Source: Medicago truncatula (lineage: Eukaryota; Streptophyta; Magnoliopsida; Fabales; Fabaceae). From it: a DNA stretch of 64,000 bases. Position numbers and translations under genes: made by a program. Shown here piece after piece: positions 49,259-61,965 of the stretch; position 1 is the stretch's first letter; each line of letters begins with the position of its first letter. The stretch covers positions 37,414,762-37,478,761 of the forward strand of contig NC_053042.1 in assembly GCF_003473485.1 (NCBI RefSeq). Direction: 5' to 3'. The notes beneath the pieces were generated by a model. It saw nothing but the letters and a program-made list of their open reading frames with translations, was not told the DNA's origin and searched no databases.

Positions 49259-52155
49259 TCATGAAGCCTTCATATCATCCAATCCAAATCGAGCCTGTGC
49301 CAAAACAACAAGCTTTTAAGTTCAAAGATCCTTTAAGAAATTAATATTTTTATCATGGAGCTGCAATCACTGTGTGTGTGTGTGTGTGTTTGTGTATTGG
49401 TCTTTTTTTATTTAACAAAATATATATATATTTCTAAATATGGCTTAACTAAGAACACGATAATGCAGAGTTTCAGGGATTTGGATTCCGTGCAGTAAAT
49501 GCATGACACATTAATTGATCTTGGCAGTCCAATCTCAAATCCAAGATGAACATTGTTCCCAGATGATTTCATGCAGATGTAATCTGATTCGACTGATCTC
49601 AATTAATGTGTGTAAATCCCTTGTTTTCAAAATGCAGGGAATCCAAAGTCCACAGTTCAGTCTCCTTTTTCAGGCCTTGTAGATTAATGTCAGCAATCAT
49701 CATTAATACGCTAAAAGAACTAAAACAAAAATTACCAGAAACTTGTGATTCTCTTCAAGGAAAGGAGAAAAGCTAGTACAAAATTGCTCAATGTCAGCAT
49801 TGATATCACCACCTCCCTGTATCACCTCCATGAATTTCTTCCTATCAGGAGCAAGCTTCATCGCTACCTGTAGGTAAACTATTTGTTACAAAACCATGTT
49901 ACCATATACTACATGAACACTCCTGAAAAATAGAAAACAAATCCATTACAGTGAAACTTGAACTAGCAAGCCAGCCATGCCACTTCTTTAGAGTCTTGTT
50001 ATAGGAATCAGTACAGGCTTGTGACATTGACCAATCCGCATGCTCAATTAAGTTTCGGAACAGTGCCACCAAGAAATCCATTGCTCTGAAGATTTTACAT
50101 GTCAGAAATAAATGTATCATAAATTAAAATACTAACAAATTACATAAAGGAAACAAATAAGCATTTGCTGAGGCCTCTGACCATGGGAAAACAAAATTAG
50201 TAAACTACGAATAATTCCGAGCTACAAAACCTCAACATAAATTGAAGAAAAATAAAAAGCTTTATAATTGAAGCTACTGAAAAGATCCACCATTGAGCTG
50301 AAAGATAATAAAAATATTATAAATCTTCCCTAACACACCTTGAAAAAGTGACTCAATTAGAACAAATAGAAATAATATAAATCATCCACGCATAGTAAAC
50401 ATTCTTGCATGTATGCACACATTACTGTTCTTTATAGAATCTCTATTCATTATGTCCAGTATAATATTGCATTTTTGGTCCCAAATTATGGAAAGCACGT
50501 GCATTGACATAACTTATATTATCAGATTTCTAGCTAAAATAATCCTTTCGGAATCTTATGCATATATTGGCATCCTTTTTTTCCTGATCTTTATTTTGAC
50601 TGTTCATTTACTCATGCAAAACAAACTCTACTTGGAACATCACAATGTCAAGAAAGTTTTCTATAATAATAGATTTGTGAACACCATAACAGTAGGAATT
50701 ATAAGTTAAGCAGTAATTGTTTGGCATTCATTACCTTGTAAGCCAGAGAAGTCCATTGGTACAACTGGATGATGCCTTGGCAGTTTTAGTTTCAACTTCT
50801 ATTTGTACCAAACTATACAGGCAGTTGAATTTGGTTGGATTAGATAAATATTTGGATTCCAATCTCTGCGGTGAAAGTCAAAATAGTGTAGAGTAAGAAT
50901 ATGTGGCATCTGAATTGTTGAATCCAATACAATTTAAGTTTTTTTTTCGATAAAAAATATAAGTTTGGTACATACGATTTGCCAAAAGTTCTATAAAATG
51001 TAGTACAGCGTAATTATATATATATATACAAGCCAATTAAATATGAATTTGAAAAATGAATCTACACCCAGCATACACTTCAAGGTATAGTATAGCCATA
51101 TAACCATGGTATGTCATCTTAAGGAAAACAAAAATACTACATTGATCTAAAGCTGCAAGCAATCATATGAGATATATATACGGGATGAAAAACACAAGAT
51201 AAAAACAGGTGACAAAACATACCGATATATTACCACCTATGTCAGATTTGACAAGGGTCATAGCAGCTCCAAACTTATCTGCCATAAGAATAACACCAGA
51301 TCAGTCAACAATGATACAAGTAGTCATATTATGGCACATTTGAGACAGACCAGGCATCAAATTGTAACAAAATGATTTGCAATCTATCATGTTTTACATA
51401 TTTAAGTTGTAGAGTTTAGATTGTAATCAACTACTTTTACAGATTAAAAGATATGTTTGTGTATGTTTTTGATAGAGATGGGTCCAAGATCCTCCTGTCT
51501 TCTATTCCTTTTCCTCTTAATGAAATATTTCCTTAAAATTAAAATGATTTAGAAACTTGAATAACCAAGAGACAGGTTAAAAACAGTCTACAAAATGTTC
51601 ACATATTGCTAAGGGGTAAAAAGCGCAGACGCCACAAATGCAGTGATATTGCATAAACAGTTCCACAGTATAATTAAAGAAACAAATTTATACATTAAAA
51701 CATGCCATACAATCATCGGAGTTACCTTGCAATAAACATGCTAGAATGTGTCGAATAAAAGGAGGAGTAAGGTAAAGAAGTAGGCTCGATAAAGATACAA
51801 AGGTCTTTTAAGCTGCAGATAGTGGCTATTTAGGTTACAGGCTTCAATGCTACTTGAATTGATTTGGAATATTAGATTCAATTTATGGTAGCTATAGTAT
51901 TGTTTAATATACATTTGATTATTCAAACGGGCCATTCTATATTCCCCTCACAAAATAAAACATGTCAAATAAACAAGTTTTCCTTTCACTATCCTCGTCT
52001 TACAACAATAACAAATCAAAGGACATAGAGCAATTACCTATAACAGGAAGTATATGCTTGCACACATCCAAGAAAGGCTGTGACAGAATTTCTCCCTGTT
52101 CAGACTTTACATGCTTTATTCCTTCCAATGTAGCAGCGAAAACAGTCCCTTCCAT
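49259..52155 (-). CDS. GLTP1: Glycolipid transfer protein (GLTP), intact tandem copy
   Basis: Cytosolic glycolipid transfer protein, all-alpha GLTP fold, which moves glycosphingolipids or related lipids between membranes. Six coding exons on the minus strand: 52038-52155, 51223-51278, 50735-50865, 49950-50085, 49736-49867 and 49259-49294. They sum to 609 nt and 202 residues, the length of Arabidopsis GLTP1. The start is MEGTVFAATLEGIKHVKSEQ. The lipid headgroup pocket is visible: D52, N56, R59 (the D-x3-N-x2-K/R pattern of SDIGGNISR), W99 in LLWLTR and H138 in LKKWHGWL. The last exon is a 36-bp micro-exon (ARFGLDDMKAS, then stop). A 5'-UTR intron is likely: acceptor GTGCAG just before the start codon, donor CAT|GTAAGC near 52895. 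A MITE lies in that intron. It diverges from RPL14. Confidence 0.92.
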
Positions 52156-52223
52156 TTTTGTGTTTTGCTGCACATGACACATGCATAACTCAATAAACAA
52201 ACAAGTAAAATTTAACAGACCAA

Positions 52224-52473
52224 GGGCTGTTTCGATTGGCTTATTTGTGCCTGTTGACTGACATAAGTTTTGTCAATTTTCATAAGCTTTTTCAAACGTA
52301 TTTTCATAAGCTCTTCAATCTAGCTTATAAAAACAACTTAGAGCATATACAAAAAGAATTTAGCGTCATTATATCCTTTGCCATAAAAATAGCTTAATCA
52401 AGATTATAAAGCGCATATCATGATAAACACTTGTGCTTTAAGCTGCGAATAAGCTGTTTATCCAAACAGGCCC
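52224..52473. mobile_element. Tourist-like MITE in the 5'-UTR intron of GLTP copy 2
   Basis: About 250 bp with ends GGGCTGTTTCGATTGGCTTA and, in reverse complement, GGGCCTGTTTGGATAAACAG. Same position and orientation as the copy at 47480-47731, so it inserted before the duplication. Confidence 0.78.
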
Positions 52474-53250
52474 AAAATCAACCTATCACCCTACACATAT
52501 ATAAGATATATTCCTTTCTTTTTGACTAGATAATAAATTTCGTAATATAAAATGGATAATAAAAACACAGATCTTTCATAAAAGGCAGGAATGATGAAAG
52601 GTAAATAGCATGTACAGTACTAAAAGGATAGATACAGAAGAAGCCATTTTATCTTAAAATATCCTAACAGTGCATGAAAATCTTAAAATTAAGTCAATGA
52701 ATAGTCTCCATTTTACATAAAGCTTATAGCTGATCATCACCCTTACATAATTGAACTCTAGTTTTGTGCCCATAATGAAATGCAAATGAGTTGAATTGCA
52801 TGGCCATGAAGTAATTATCGAAAATTTGAGGACTTTTGAATGTTAGAAACATTGATCCATTAAGTAAAGAATTAGAATTGAAGAATTGAGAAAGGCTTAC
52901 ATGTGAAACAAAGTTGAAGAATGAAGAACAGCGATGATCTGTGACTGACAACAACAATCGCAGGCGCAAATCAGTATTTTAACTTAAATAACGTAATTTC
53001 GTTTTTTTGGTTGATTGTTTTATTCACGTACGTACGTTTTCAGATCTGCAAAGTGAGTGATTCCCACGACGGCACTACGAAGAAATGAGTCCACTTATTC
53101 TTTTTTAATTGGAAAAAAAAATTAAAAAATTATTAATATTTACAGTGTCGGTTATCAGTTAGATAAGTTATTAGACATGAGGTTAAAATAAAAATTGTCA
53201 TTATTAGACATTTTATTTATAAGAAGATGTGGTTACTCTCGCAAAAGAAT

Positions 53251-53700
53251 CATTTGTTTGTCTCTATAAACAAACTTGAATTGTCTAATTGTAGTAGGTT
53301 GAGGATGGTGGGTCTTAAGCGTAAGTTAATATCGTGTCCATCATAATATTTTTGGTATCAATTTGAGGAGAATGTGCCTTATGTCTCAACATAATATGAG
53401 ATCCTTCCTTCAATTACGAAATCCACTCAGAATGACCAAATTCTCCTAGGGTAATATCACTAATAATGCTATGAAACAATTGAGTGACCAAACATCTTAG
53501 CATTTGATTTCAAGAGAAAGTTTTTAGAATACAAAATACTCACTCTTCTAACATTTTATTTTTAAAATATTTTAAAATTTAATTTGAAAAATGTTAGAAT
53601 ACAATGCAACTAAAAAAGAAGATGAACTCATCACTCATTAACACAAGTAAAGAGGAGGAGGAAATAGTAGAAAATTTCGAAAACAAATATGAATTTTGTT
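53251..53700. other. Spacer between divergent GLTP and RPL14 genes
   Basis: AT-rich, with a stretch at about 53290-53420 (AGGATGGTGGGTCTTAAGCG and following) that resembles interspersed legume repeats I have seen, but which I cannot place in a family. No gene was recognised. Confidence 0.4.
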
Positions 53701-53704
53701 GTTT

Positions 53705-53770
53705 TGGGCCCATACCCGAAGATAGGCCCATTCCAATGCCCCTCTTTATAAAACATCACAAAAACCCTAA
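53705..53770 (+). promoter_or_regulatory. RPL14 core promoter: site II motifs, TATA box, telo-box
   Basis: TGGGCC at 53705-53710 and GGCCCA at 53725-53730 are site II elements, bound by TCP factors. TATAAA is at 53747-53752, and AAACCCTAA at 53762-53770 is a telo-box. This combination close to the start is characteristic of plant ribosomal-protein promoters and of growth-linked expression. The telo-box may lie in the 5' leader. Confidence 0.8.
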
Positions 53771-53832
53771 TTTTGATAAACACTCTTCCAACCTTAGTTT
53801 CAGCTGCGAGCGAGTGCCTCAGAAAATCGAAA

Positions 53833-54849
<1,017 letters not shown>

Positions 54850-57800
54850 GCATTCCTTCATGATACAATTTTCAAATTTTGTTGTTGATTTCCTTCTATT
54901 TAGTACAACTTGGATGTTTGAGTGTTTTTTATCACCAAGACAGTTAGTTAAATGTTTGATCCTAAGATATTTGTGTTACGAGATTTATGTTGGTACTCAG
55001 TTTTCCATTTTTGCTTTTGATTGCATATTTTTTAATGTCGGTCTTTTGATAATATATAATCAAGCAAGCAAGAGCTAGAGGTTTTATTGTTATTAGGTTT
55101 GCTTATTTTTTAATGTTGGTTCTGTTCTTGTTTATAATCTGTTGGTAGTTTAAATGGCAACTTCATTTAGCTTAGATACAATTCCAATCCATGACATGGT
55201 ACTATACCGATACAAATGCTTACTCAAGTTCTCCAACATTTGTTAGCAGAGGAAGAAGAGGGTGTGACTTTTTATTTAATTGTTTTTTGATCACTCCAAG
55301 TCTAGGACAATTCAGCATATTCATTTGCCTGGAAGTTGTATGTTTTGTCGTAATAGTCTTGCAACTTTTGTATTGTTTTATGTTTGATAACAAGTAGTAG
55401 ATATATCTAGCTACTCCCTGTAATATTGTAGAAATGGCCAAAGAAATGATGATTCCTATGACATGAGCATAGTTGATATTCGTATGAAGTGCAGCACTAC
55501 ACTGCAACGATGTTGAACTGTTATGCAATGCTGTGTTATGATTTAAACTTACATTAGATTCAATGTGGTGTCTACCCAGGGCATCCATAACGTTATAAAC
55601 AATTAATCAAGTTAATTATTGAATATCTACAAACATACTTCCAAAGATAATTATACATGATGTTTTAGTGTAGAGTAAGAATTGTACATGATGTTTAGTG
55701 CAGAGTAAGAACTTAGCGTGCTCAATATTAGATCCAATCAAAATGCGGAATAGGATAGGATTGTTTCAACCTACCTGCATAATGTCAATTTTTGAGAGTG
55801 CTTAATGTCAATTTTGTAACCATACTATCTTGGTATATCACCTGCAAAATTAAGGTTCATAATTTGACTAGTTGGTTTGTTCATAAAATAATTCTCCACT
55901 CACCCGTTTTCAGTTTAATTATTATTTGTTGTTAATATTGCAGTTATGATTACTGTAGTCATCATCAACATTCCCTAGAGGAGGAACTAACACACCCTCC
56001 TTTTAACTGTACAGTTGAAGTATCCACCAGTAACTTGTATGTTTAGTCCATGCTCCAGTATAGGCGACATGCCAATAAGTGAACTTAGGTATATTCATTC
56101 ATGTAGTTTTCATTTGCATGTTCACGATGTTTCAATCGTCCATGGTTGTGAACATTTTGGATGTGCATATTCACAGAGAAAAGTTAAAGTTAAGGTTCTT
56201 TTTTAAAGTTTCCAATTCAAGTTAAGCTTTAAATGATGGCTTGTGGGAAGGGTCGATTACTACTAGTTGCCAGGTTTCCTAATCTCGTTGGAAACTCCCT
56301 CCGAATGGTTTCTTAAAATGTAATGTGAATGTTGATTTTTCCATCTACTTCTACTGGTTTGGATATGTGTCGTGGGGACTCAAATGAGGCTTTTGTTGCT
56401 TCAAAGATTGAGAGAGGGGAAAACATGTGTCTTTTGAAAGCTCTTGAGTGTTTGTGAGCTAGTAATAGAGAAGAACATTACGACAATAGAGAAGATAAAG
56501 AGCAACATCCCAGTGGAGCCGTACTGTTACAAGTCTTTTTCCGATGGATTGTCCTTCACCTCATCCAGCAACTTCGTTAGCATGTATCTACCTATCTCGA
56601 TAGCTAGTATTGATATCAATATATGCATGTATCCAGCAACTCATTGTGTTATCTTTATTTTAACTTTTTAATAAATGAAACTTATTACTGTAAAAATGAA
56701 AAATAACAAGTATTTTTATCCCTATTTACAAGTTACTATATGATACTCCTATTTATATGATCTAGCTTGTATTTTAAACAAATCTTATTTCCATTCCTTA
56801 AAAAAAAAGATATCTTATTTCCATTTGACAACATTTTAGCGTAAGTTTTATTCGGAATCTAACAAATAGTGTTGCCCATAAACTTGTTAGAGAAGCTCTA
56901 TCCATAACTAATCATCATTCTAATCTTTTTGTATTATTGATGAATCAATGAATGAAAGACCTTGAGCCTCAATTTAAAAAAGTAAAATAAAGGACAAAGG
57001 TGGTATCTAATTACTCCTAGTCTATCAAATACAAACACATCTTAGATTAGATGTGTCACAATGTCAGATACACATTACAATACCGATACATATGATTACT
57101 TTAAATTATATGATTTTTTTTTAATTATCCATGTTACTGTCATGTCCATGTTTGTATATGTCATTCATAGCTTCCCGTCTATGTTAGTTTTTTTTATTTT
57201 ACAAACCCCGTTGACTTCTGAATGGCTAAAAAAACCGCACGACCATTAAATACTTTCTAATTTTCATGGCAACGTAGATTGAACTAGCAGCAATCCTCAG
57301 TAGCTTCTGTTTTACACATTCAAAATGTTTAATGTATTTGCATAAAAATAAAAATCAAATATGCAAATTGTCTCGAATTAAATCGCCCACGAATATATCA
57401 TATATGTATAAAAAAATATATAATCAAGAAGAAAACCACGCTTACACAAGTCCCTCATCTTCCGAAATTGAGATGTACCAATAGTTTTGCAATGGAATAC
57501 AATGATCATTTTATACTCTACCAAATCAAAAAAGTATTATGAAATTAGTTATATGATATAGTATAATAATATTTTTAATTGGATGATAGTGTTGATCTAT
57601 TCTGCGTATAATATATGTCATTTTTCTTTTCCAATCAAGTAGTTTAGTGATTAAAAGTTTAACATAAAAAAAAATAAACAAGGTGTTCAAAGTTTGACAT
57701 ATAACATTTATTATATATATTTATGCATTGTTCATATAAACTGAATTAACCTCTATGTATGCCTATTAATTAAACTAAAAGTAAACTAATGTATTGACAC

Positions 57801-58730
57801 CAAATTAATAATACTCCATTTAAAGTTAAAAGAATGCGTTCAACACTGTGAAGCGTAACCAAAAAGCCGTGAATATTTATGTGCCATTTGTCATTTCTCC
57901 AGCATCTTTTTATGTCCTCTGCCGTTCACAATTATTTATTTATTCTTCTATTGTTCCCATTTTCAACTTTTTTTGTACATGAATCAAAGTTATAAATCTT
58001 TGTAGAGTATCAAGAACAGATATGAGTATATTAGAGTAAGAAACAAGTTCATATTAATTAAAAATAATAATAATAAACTACACCCTAGGGACCGAGTCAT
58101 CTCCCAATAGTTGACACTAACTTACAAACTTAAGAATACCCCATAAAATCCGTCAAAGAAAAAGAATAACCCTTAAAAGGGGGAAAGAATGATCATACAA
58201 ATTGATTGGAGTAATAATTTACCTCAGATCATATGCAATAATTAAACCTACATCATGGATTGGACCAAAATCCACCTCAGATCATGTTGTGTGTGTCATG
58301 CTGCCATTAAAAAAGAAAAAAAGAAAAAAAACTGTGTGTCTCATGCCAACCTTGTGCAAATAAGTAGAGCTTGACCTTAACTTGTTATTCAAAGTCCTCT
58401 TAGCTGAAATGGTTAATTCAATTTAGTAGCTTGGGAATTCCCAAGGGTATATCTATCTTTGAGTCTAAGTTTTTCTTTTTGGAACAATATTATTCTAGAT
58501 TTTGCATGTGCCCATTAAACCAACCTTGTAGCCAGCGCCAAGGGAGAAGAAAAAAAGGCCAATCCATTTTTTACTCAACAGCTATATATATATATATTAC
58601 CAAAAACCAAATGAATTGAGTTCTGTCTTATTTTCTATCTAGGATACTTGTTTTACTAACTTTTCTAGTCAACTTCTGCAAATATAAGTTAATTTTCCCT
58701 TCATGTTTTGATCAAACAATATTGAACAAT
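54850..58730. other. Intergenic between RPL14 and the PP2C-like gene
   Basis: RPL14 3' UTR and then nearly 4 kb of AT-rich spacer. A unit of about 27 bp (TACATGATGTTTAGTGYAGA plus flanks) is tandemly repeated at about 55654-55712. Short open frames here match nothing I recognise. TA repeats at about 58582-58597 precede the next gene. Confidence 0.5.
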
Positions 58731-60318
58731 ATGAGAATCAGACATCTTCATCTCAAGCTCAAGGTAAGTCAATGTCCTCTCTCCATTATTTCCATATTAC
58801 ATTACATTACATTGAGCTTCTATTTAGCGTTTGTTTATTTGAGTTTATCTAGTGGCTATTTGAGAGAGGTTATGACACATCCATAAACTCTTTAGACACT
58901 ATAGATCAATGGTGTGTGTTTAGTGTCCAACATGTGTCAGTACATGTAGTTACTTCAATTACTTTTATTTTCTTAAATTATTACTACGTATCAGTGTCGT
59001 GTTTGGTGTCTGTGTTAGTGTGGAGCTAATCTAACTACTGATTTGGACAGGCATTTAGGTTGAGAAGGTTTCTGCTAAGATTTCTAGGAAGGAAGAGAAG
59101 GCTCATGCCAGCAAAGAAGCCTTCATGGATGACACCAGTAACACATGGTTATCAAGTGGTGGAGCATCATATGATCAAAGATGGTTCTGATTACTCAGAT
59201 TTTGATTCAGTTGTGGTACAGAGAGAGCAAATGGATCAAACAGAATTGTGGTATTTTGGAATCTTTGATCCACTAGTTGGAGACAAGGTTACCAAGTACA
59301 TGCAATCCTATTTCTTTGCTAAGAAGCTTCAAGAGGTACTTTGAGTAAACATCATTTTTATTAGCTCATTAAGTAGATGGTATTGCTAAAAATGCTTTCT
59401 TTTTTCAAACTATGCTTCCTTTAAATATTGGTCACTTTATTATGAAAGATTCTTTTTTTAAATGCATCATAATGTATTGCTTCTTAGGCTCAAATATGGA
59501 GAAAAAGCAAAGAAATGATGAAGAGAGCTTATCTAGGTGTAAGGGCAAAGATGAGAGAAGAACATAGATATGAAGAGACATGTAGAATGGGTTCAGCATC
59601 TGTTATGGTAATCAATGGAGAAAAACTTGTAATAGCTAATATAGGCAATTACAGAGTTGTTGTGTGTAAAGATGGAATGGCTCACCAGAAAACTGACACA
59701 TACCAACAATCAGCCAAAAGACATTGGTCTCGCAGAATATTTTCAGGTATCCAATATTAAAAATGTGTTTGGCTTTATTAGAACTTGGAATAAAATGTTC
59801 ACATATGTTAAAGAAAACAAACCGTAATATATTTTGTCACTGTTTCTTTTGTTCATCAATAAATGGACTCATATTTTGTTCATTTATCTCATACTAGCAT
59901 ATGAATCAGGAAATGCAGTAGCTAACAGGCAATCTAGCAGCTCAGAACTTGTCATCAGAAGTGAAAGTATTGATTCTGATACTGAATTTTTGATACTAGC
60001 AAGCAATGGCATATGGGAGGTAAGATAGATCACTATTAATAGTAGAATTCTTTTTTGGTTCCATCCACACTCTCAAATATAACATCCATATTTCTTTATT
60101 TAAATATTAAACAAAAGGAAAATATCATTTTTCATAGTAATAATTCTTTGAAGTAAATGAATCTTCAAATATATGTGTAGGTGATGAAGAATCAAGAAGC
60201 TGTGAATCTAATAAGTCACATAGAGGATCCACAAGAAGCAGCTGAATGCTTAGCAAATGAAGCTTTAAATAGAATGAGCAAAAGCAATATCTCATGCTTA
60301 ATCATTCGTTTTGACTGA
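58731..60318 (+). CDS. Degenerate protein phosphatase 2C-like protein (PP2C-like 44 type)
   Basis: Member of a plant PP2C-like group that has lost catalytic residues. Five exons, 58731-58763, 59051-59335, 59488-59746, 59898-60019 and 60181-60318, give 837 nt and 278 residues, shorter than active PP2Cs. The N-terminus is very basic (RHLHLKLKAFRLRRFLLRFL). The PP2C signature DGHGG is FGIFDPLVGD here: the first Asp stays but the rest is lost. Motif GSTA is GSAS; ANAGDSRAV is ANIGNYRVV (D to N); LASDGLWDV is LASNGIWEV (D to N, D to E); the C-terminal D-N pair is SKSNIS. The segment that normally carries LAVSRAFGD is missing between DGMAHQ and SGNAVANRQ. Clean splice phases and no stops argue for a real gene whose product is a pseudophosphatase. 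It resembles the Arabidopsis protein annotated as putative PP2C-like protein 44, from memory. Confidence 0.85.
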
Positions 60319-60655
60319 AGCTTCACCATATTCACTCCTAAATTCCTAATAGTAATAGCCAAAAGGATGTATCCTATAGACTGAAAACTTTGTGTGCCAA
60401 ATTGCTCCTTACATCATTGACCCTTTATTACATCACTATTGATCATAGATACTCATGCCACTTATTTACATTGCATCATTAAACATTTTCAATAGACTTC
60501 AACTATTTTAGAACAGAAAAAATAGCTACAATGGAATATTTTGAAATACCAAGCATATTTAAGAAAAATAAAAAAATACAAGTTCATATTAGCACGGTTT
60601 ATGTGCTACATGTTTTTGAGATGTTTTTATGTTACCAACTTTTTCATTTTCTAAA
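60319..60655. other. 3' flank of the PP2C-like gene
   Basis: Presumed 3' UTR and AT-rich spacer up to the palindromic element. Nothing else was seen. Confidence 0.5.
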
Positions 60656-61598
60656 GGCTTAAATGTGTGTTTAGTCCCTACACTTTCGCCCAGTTTTGGC
60701 ATTGGTCCCTGCGCTTTTTTTTGTTTGGTATTGGTCCCTGCACTTTCTAAAACTTTTGGCTTTAGTCCTTCCGTTAACTTTCCGTTTAAAAAAAAAAAAA
60801 CAAAACTAACGGTGTGCCACGTGGCCCAATCATGACACGCCACGTGGCACACTAAAAAACAAAAAAAATCAATTTTTAATTATTATTTTATTCATTATTT
60901 TTTTACTTAAAAATATCATTAGTCCCTGCACTTTTAACATTTTTTTATATTAGTCCCTGCACTTTGGTATTAGTCCTTGAACTTTTTTAAAAAAAATAAA
61001 TAAATACTTTCAATGAAATTATTATGTTTTAATTATTGTTTTGTTCATTATTTTTATTGAGAATAATCATAAAAAAATAAAATAAAATAAATCTTTGTTC
61101 ATTATTTTTAATTAACATATAATTGTACTTTCAAAGTCGAACAATAGACTATATTACGACAATAATGAACAAAGATTTTTTGATTTTATTTTTTTATGAT
61201 TATTCTCAATAAAAATAATGAACAAAACAATAATTAAAACATAATAATTTCATTGAAAGTATTTTTTTTTTTTTTAAAATAAAATAAAATTCAAGGACTA
61301 ATACAAAAGTGCAGGGACTAATATCAAAAAATACTGAAAGTGCAGGGACTAATGATATTTTTAAGTAAAAAAATAATTAAAAATTGATTTTTTCTGTTTT
61401 TTAGTGTGCCACGTGGCGTGTCATGATTGGGCCACGTGGCACACCGTTAGTTTTGGTTTTTTTTTTAAACGGAAAGTTAACGGAAGGACTAAAGCCAAAA
61501 GTTTTAGAAAGTGCAGGGACCAATACCAAACAAAAAAAAGCGCAGGGACCAATGCCAAAACTGGGCGAAAGTGTAGGGACTAAACACACATTTAAGCC
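60656..61598. mobile_element. Palindromic (fold-back) MULE-like element, about 0.94 kb
   Basis: The ends GGCTTAAATGTGTGTTTAGT and, inverted, ACTAAACACACATTTAAGCC match perfectly. Complementarity runs almost the full length: two arms of about 450 bp meet around a loop near 61110-61160. Repeated phrases such as GGTCCCTGC and TTAGTCCC mark the outer arms, with a CCACGTGGC-rich block at about 60825-60850 and 61405-61440. Flanks read TTTTCTAAA and ATTCCTAAA, an imperfect 9-bp duplication (7 of 9), fitting a Mutator-like origin. The two mirror-image open frames in the arms (60589-60852 and 61423-61650) reflect the inverted repeat and are not genes. Confidence 0.85.
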
Positions 61599-61965
61599 AT
61601 TCCTAAATTATCAACAAAAAATAAAACCCTTTCAATATTATAAATATTGAAATGTGTTGCAAGAAATGGTTTGTCAGATCAAAACAAAAATGGTATTATG
61701 TTTTGCAAGAAATGTGTTGTCGGATCAAAACAAAAATGCTCAAGTATTTGTTCTAGTGAACACAGAAGAGACAAAAAAACATCATCCTTAATCACTTGTG
61801 GATATCAACAACGTTAGATGAATATACAAAGATCAATGTTATAGCAATACATGACTCAGTTCTCTTTTCCTGCTCCTGACTGACATTTAAGACCAAAAAA
61901 AAGAATCAAGGGTTTAAGCTTGTGATTGCATCAACCTTAACAGCATCCACTCCATCACGCCATCA
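61599..61965. other. 3' flank of the CIP7-like gene
   Basis: AT-rich; a phrase of about 40 bp is repeated in direct orientation at about 61655-61690 and 61700-61735 (AAGAAATG, TTGT, CGGATCAAAACAAAAATG). Presumed 3' UTR of the minus-strand gene. No other gene was seen. Confidence 0.5.

Larger units (their letters stand above)
48577..53250. repeat. Tandem segmental duplication, unit 2 (intact GLTP copy)
   Basis: Direct repeat of 44160-48540. Unit-specific differences include an extra segment of about 130 bp in intron 3 (about 50475-50600), a GT repeat at about 49373-49394, and a shorter, altered stretch near 52580-52760. The first exon/promoter end diverges after about 52925. Edges are approximate. 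Confidence 0.88.

Noticed and set aside
44559-49344. Near-identical 66-residue open frames at 44559-44759 and 49144-49344 (plus strand), seemingly a conserved gene pair
   Set aside because: They exist twice only because the GLTP segment is duplicated. They run antisense to the last GLTP exon and its flank and resemble no family.
60589-61650. Mirror-image open frames coding almost the same peptide on opposite strands
   Set aside because: They are the two arms of the palindromic element read outward; repeated GGTCCCTG phrases create the apparent protein.
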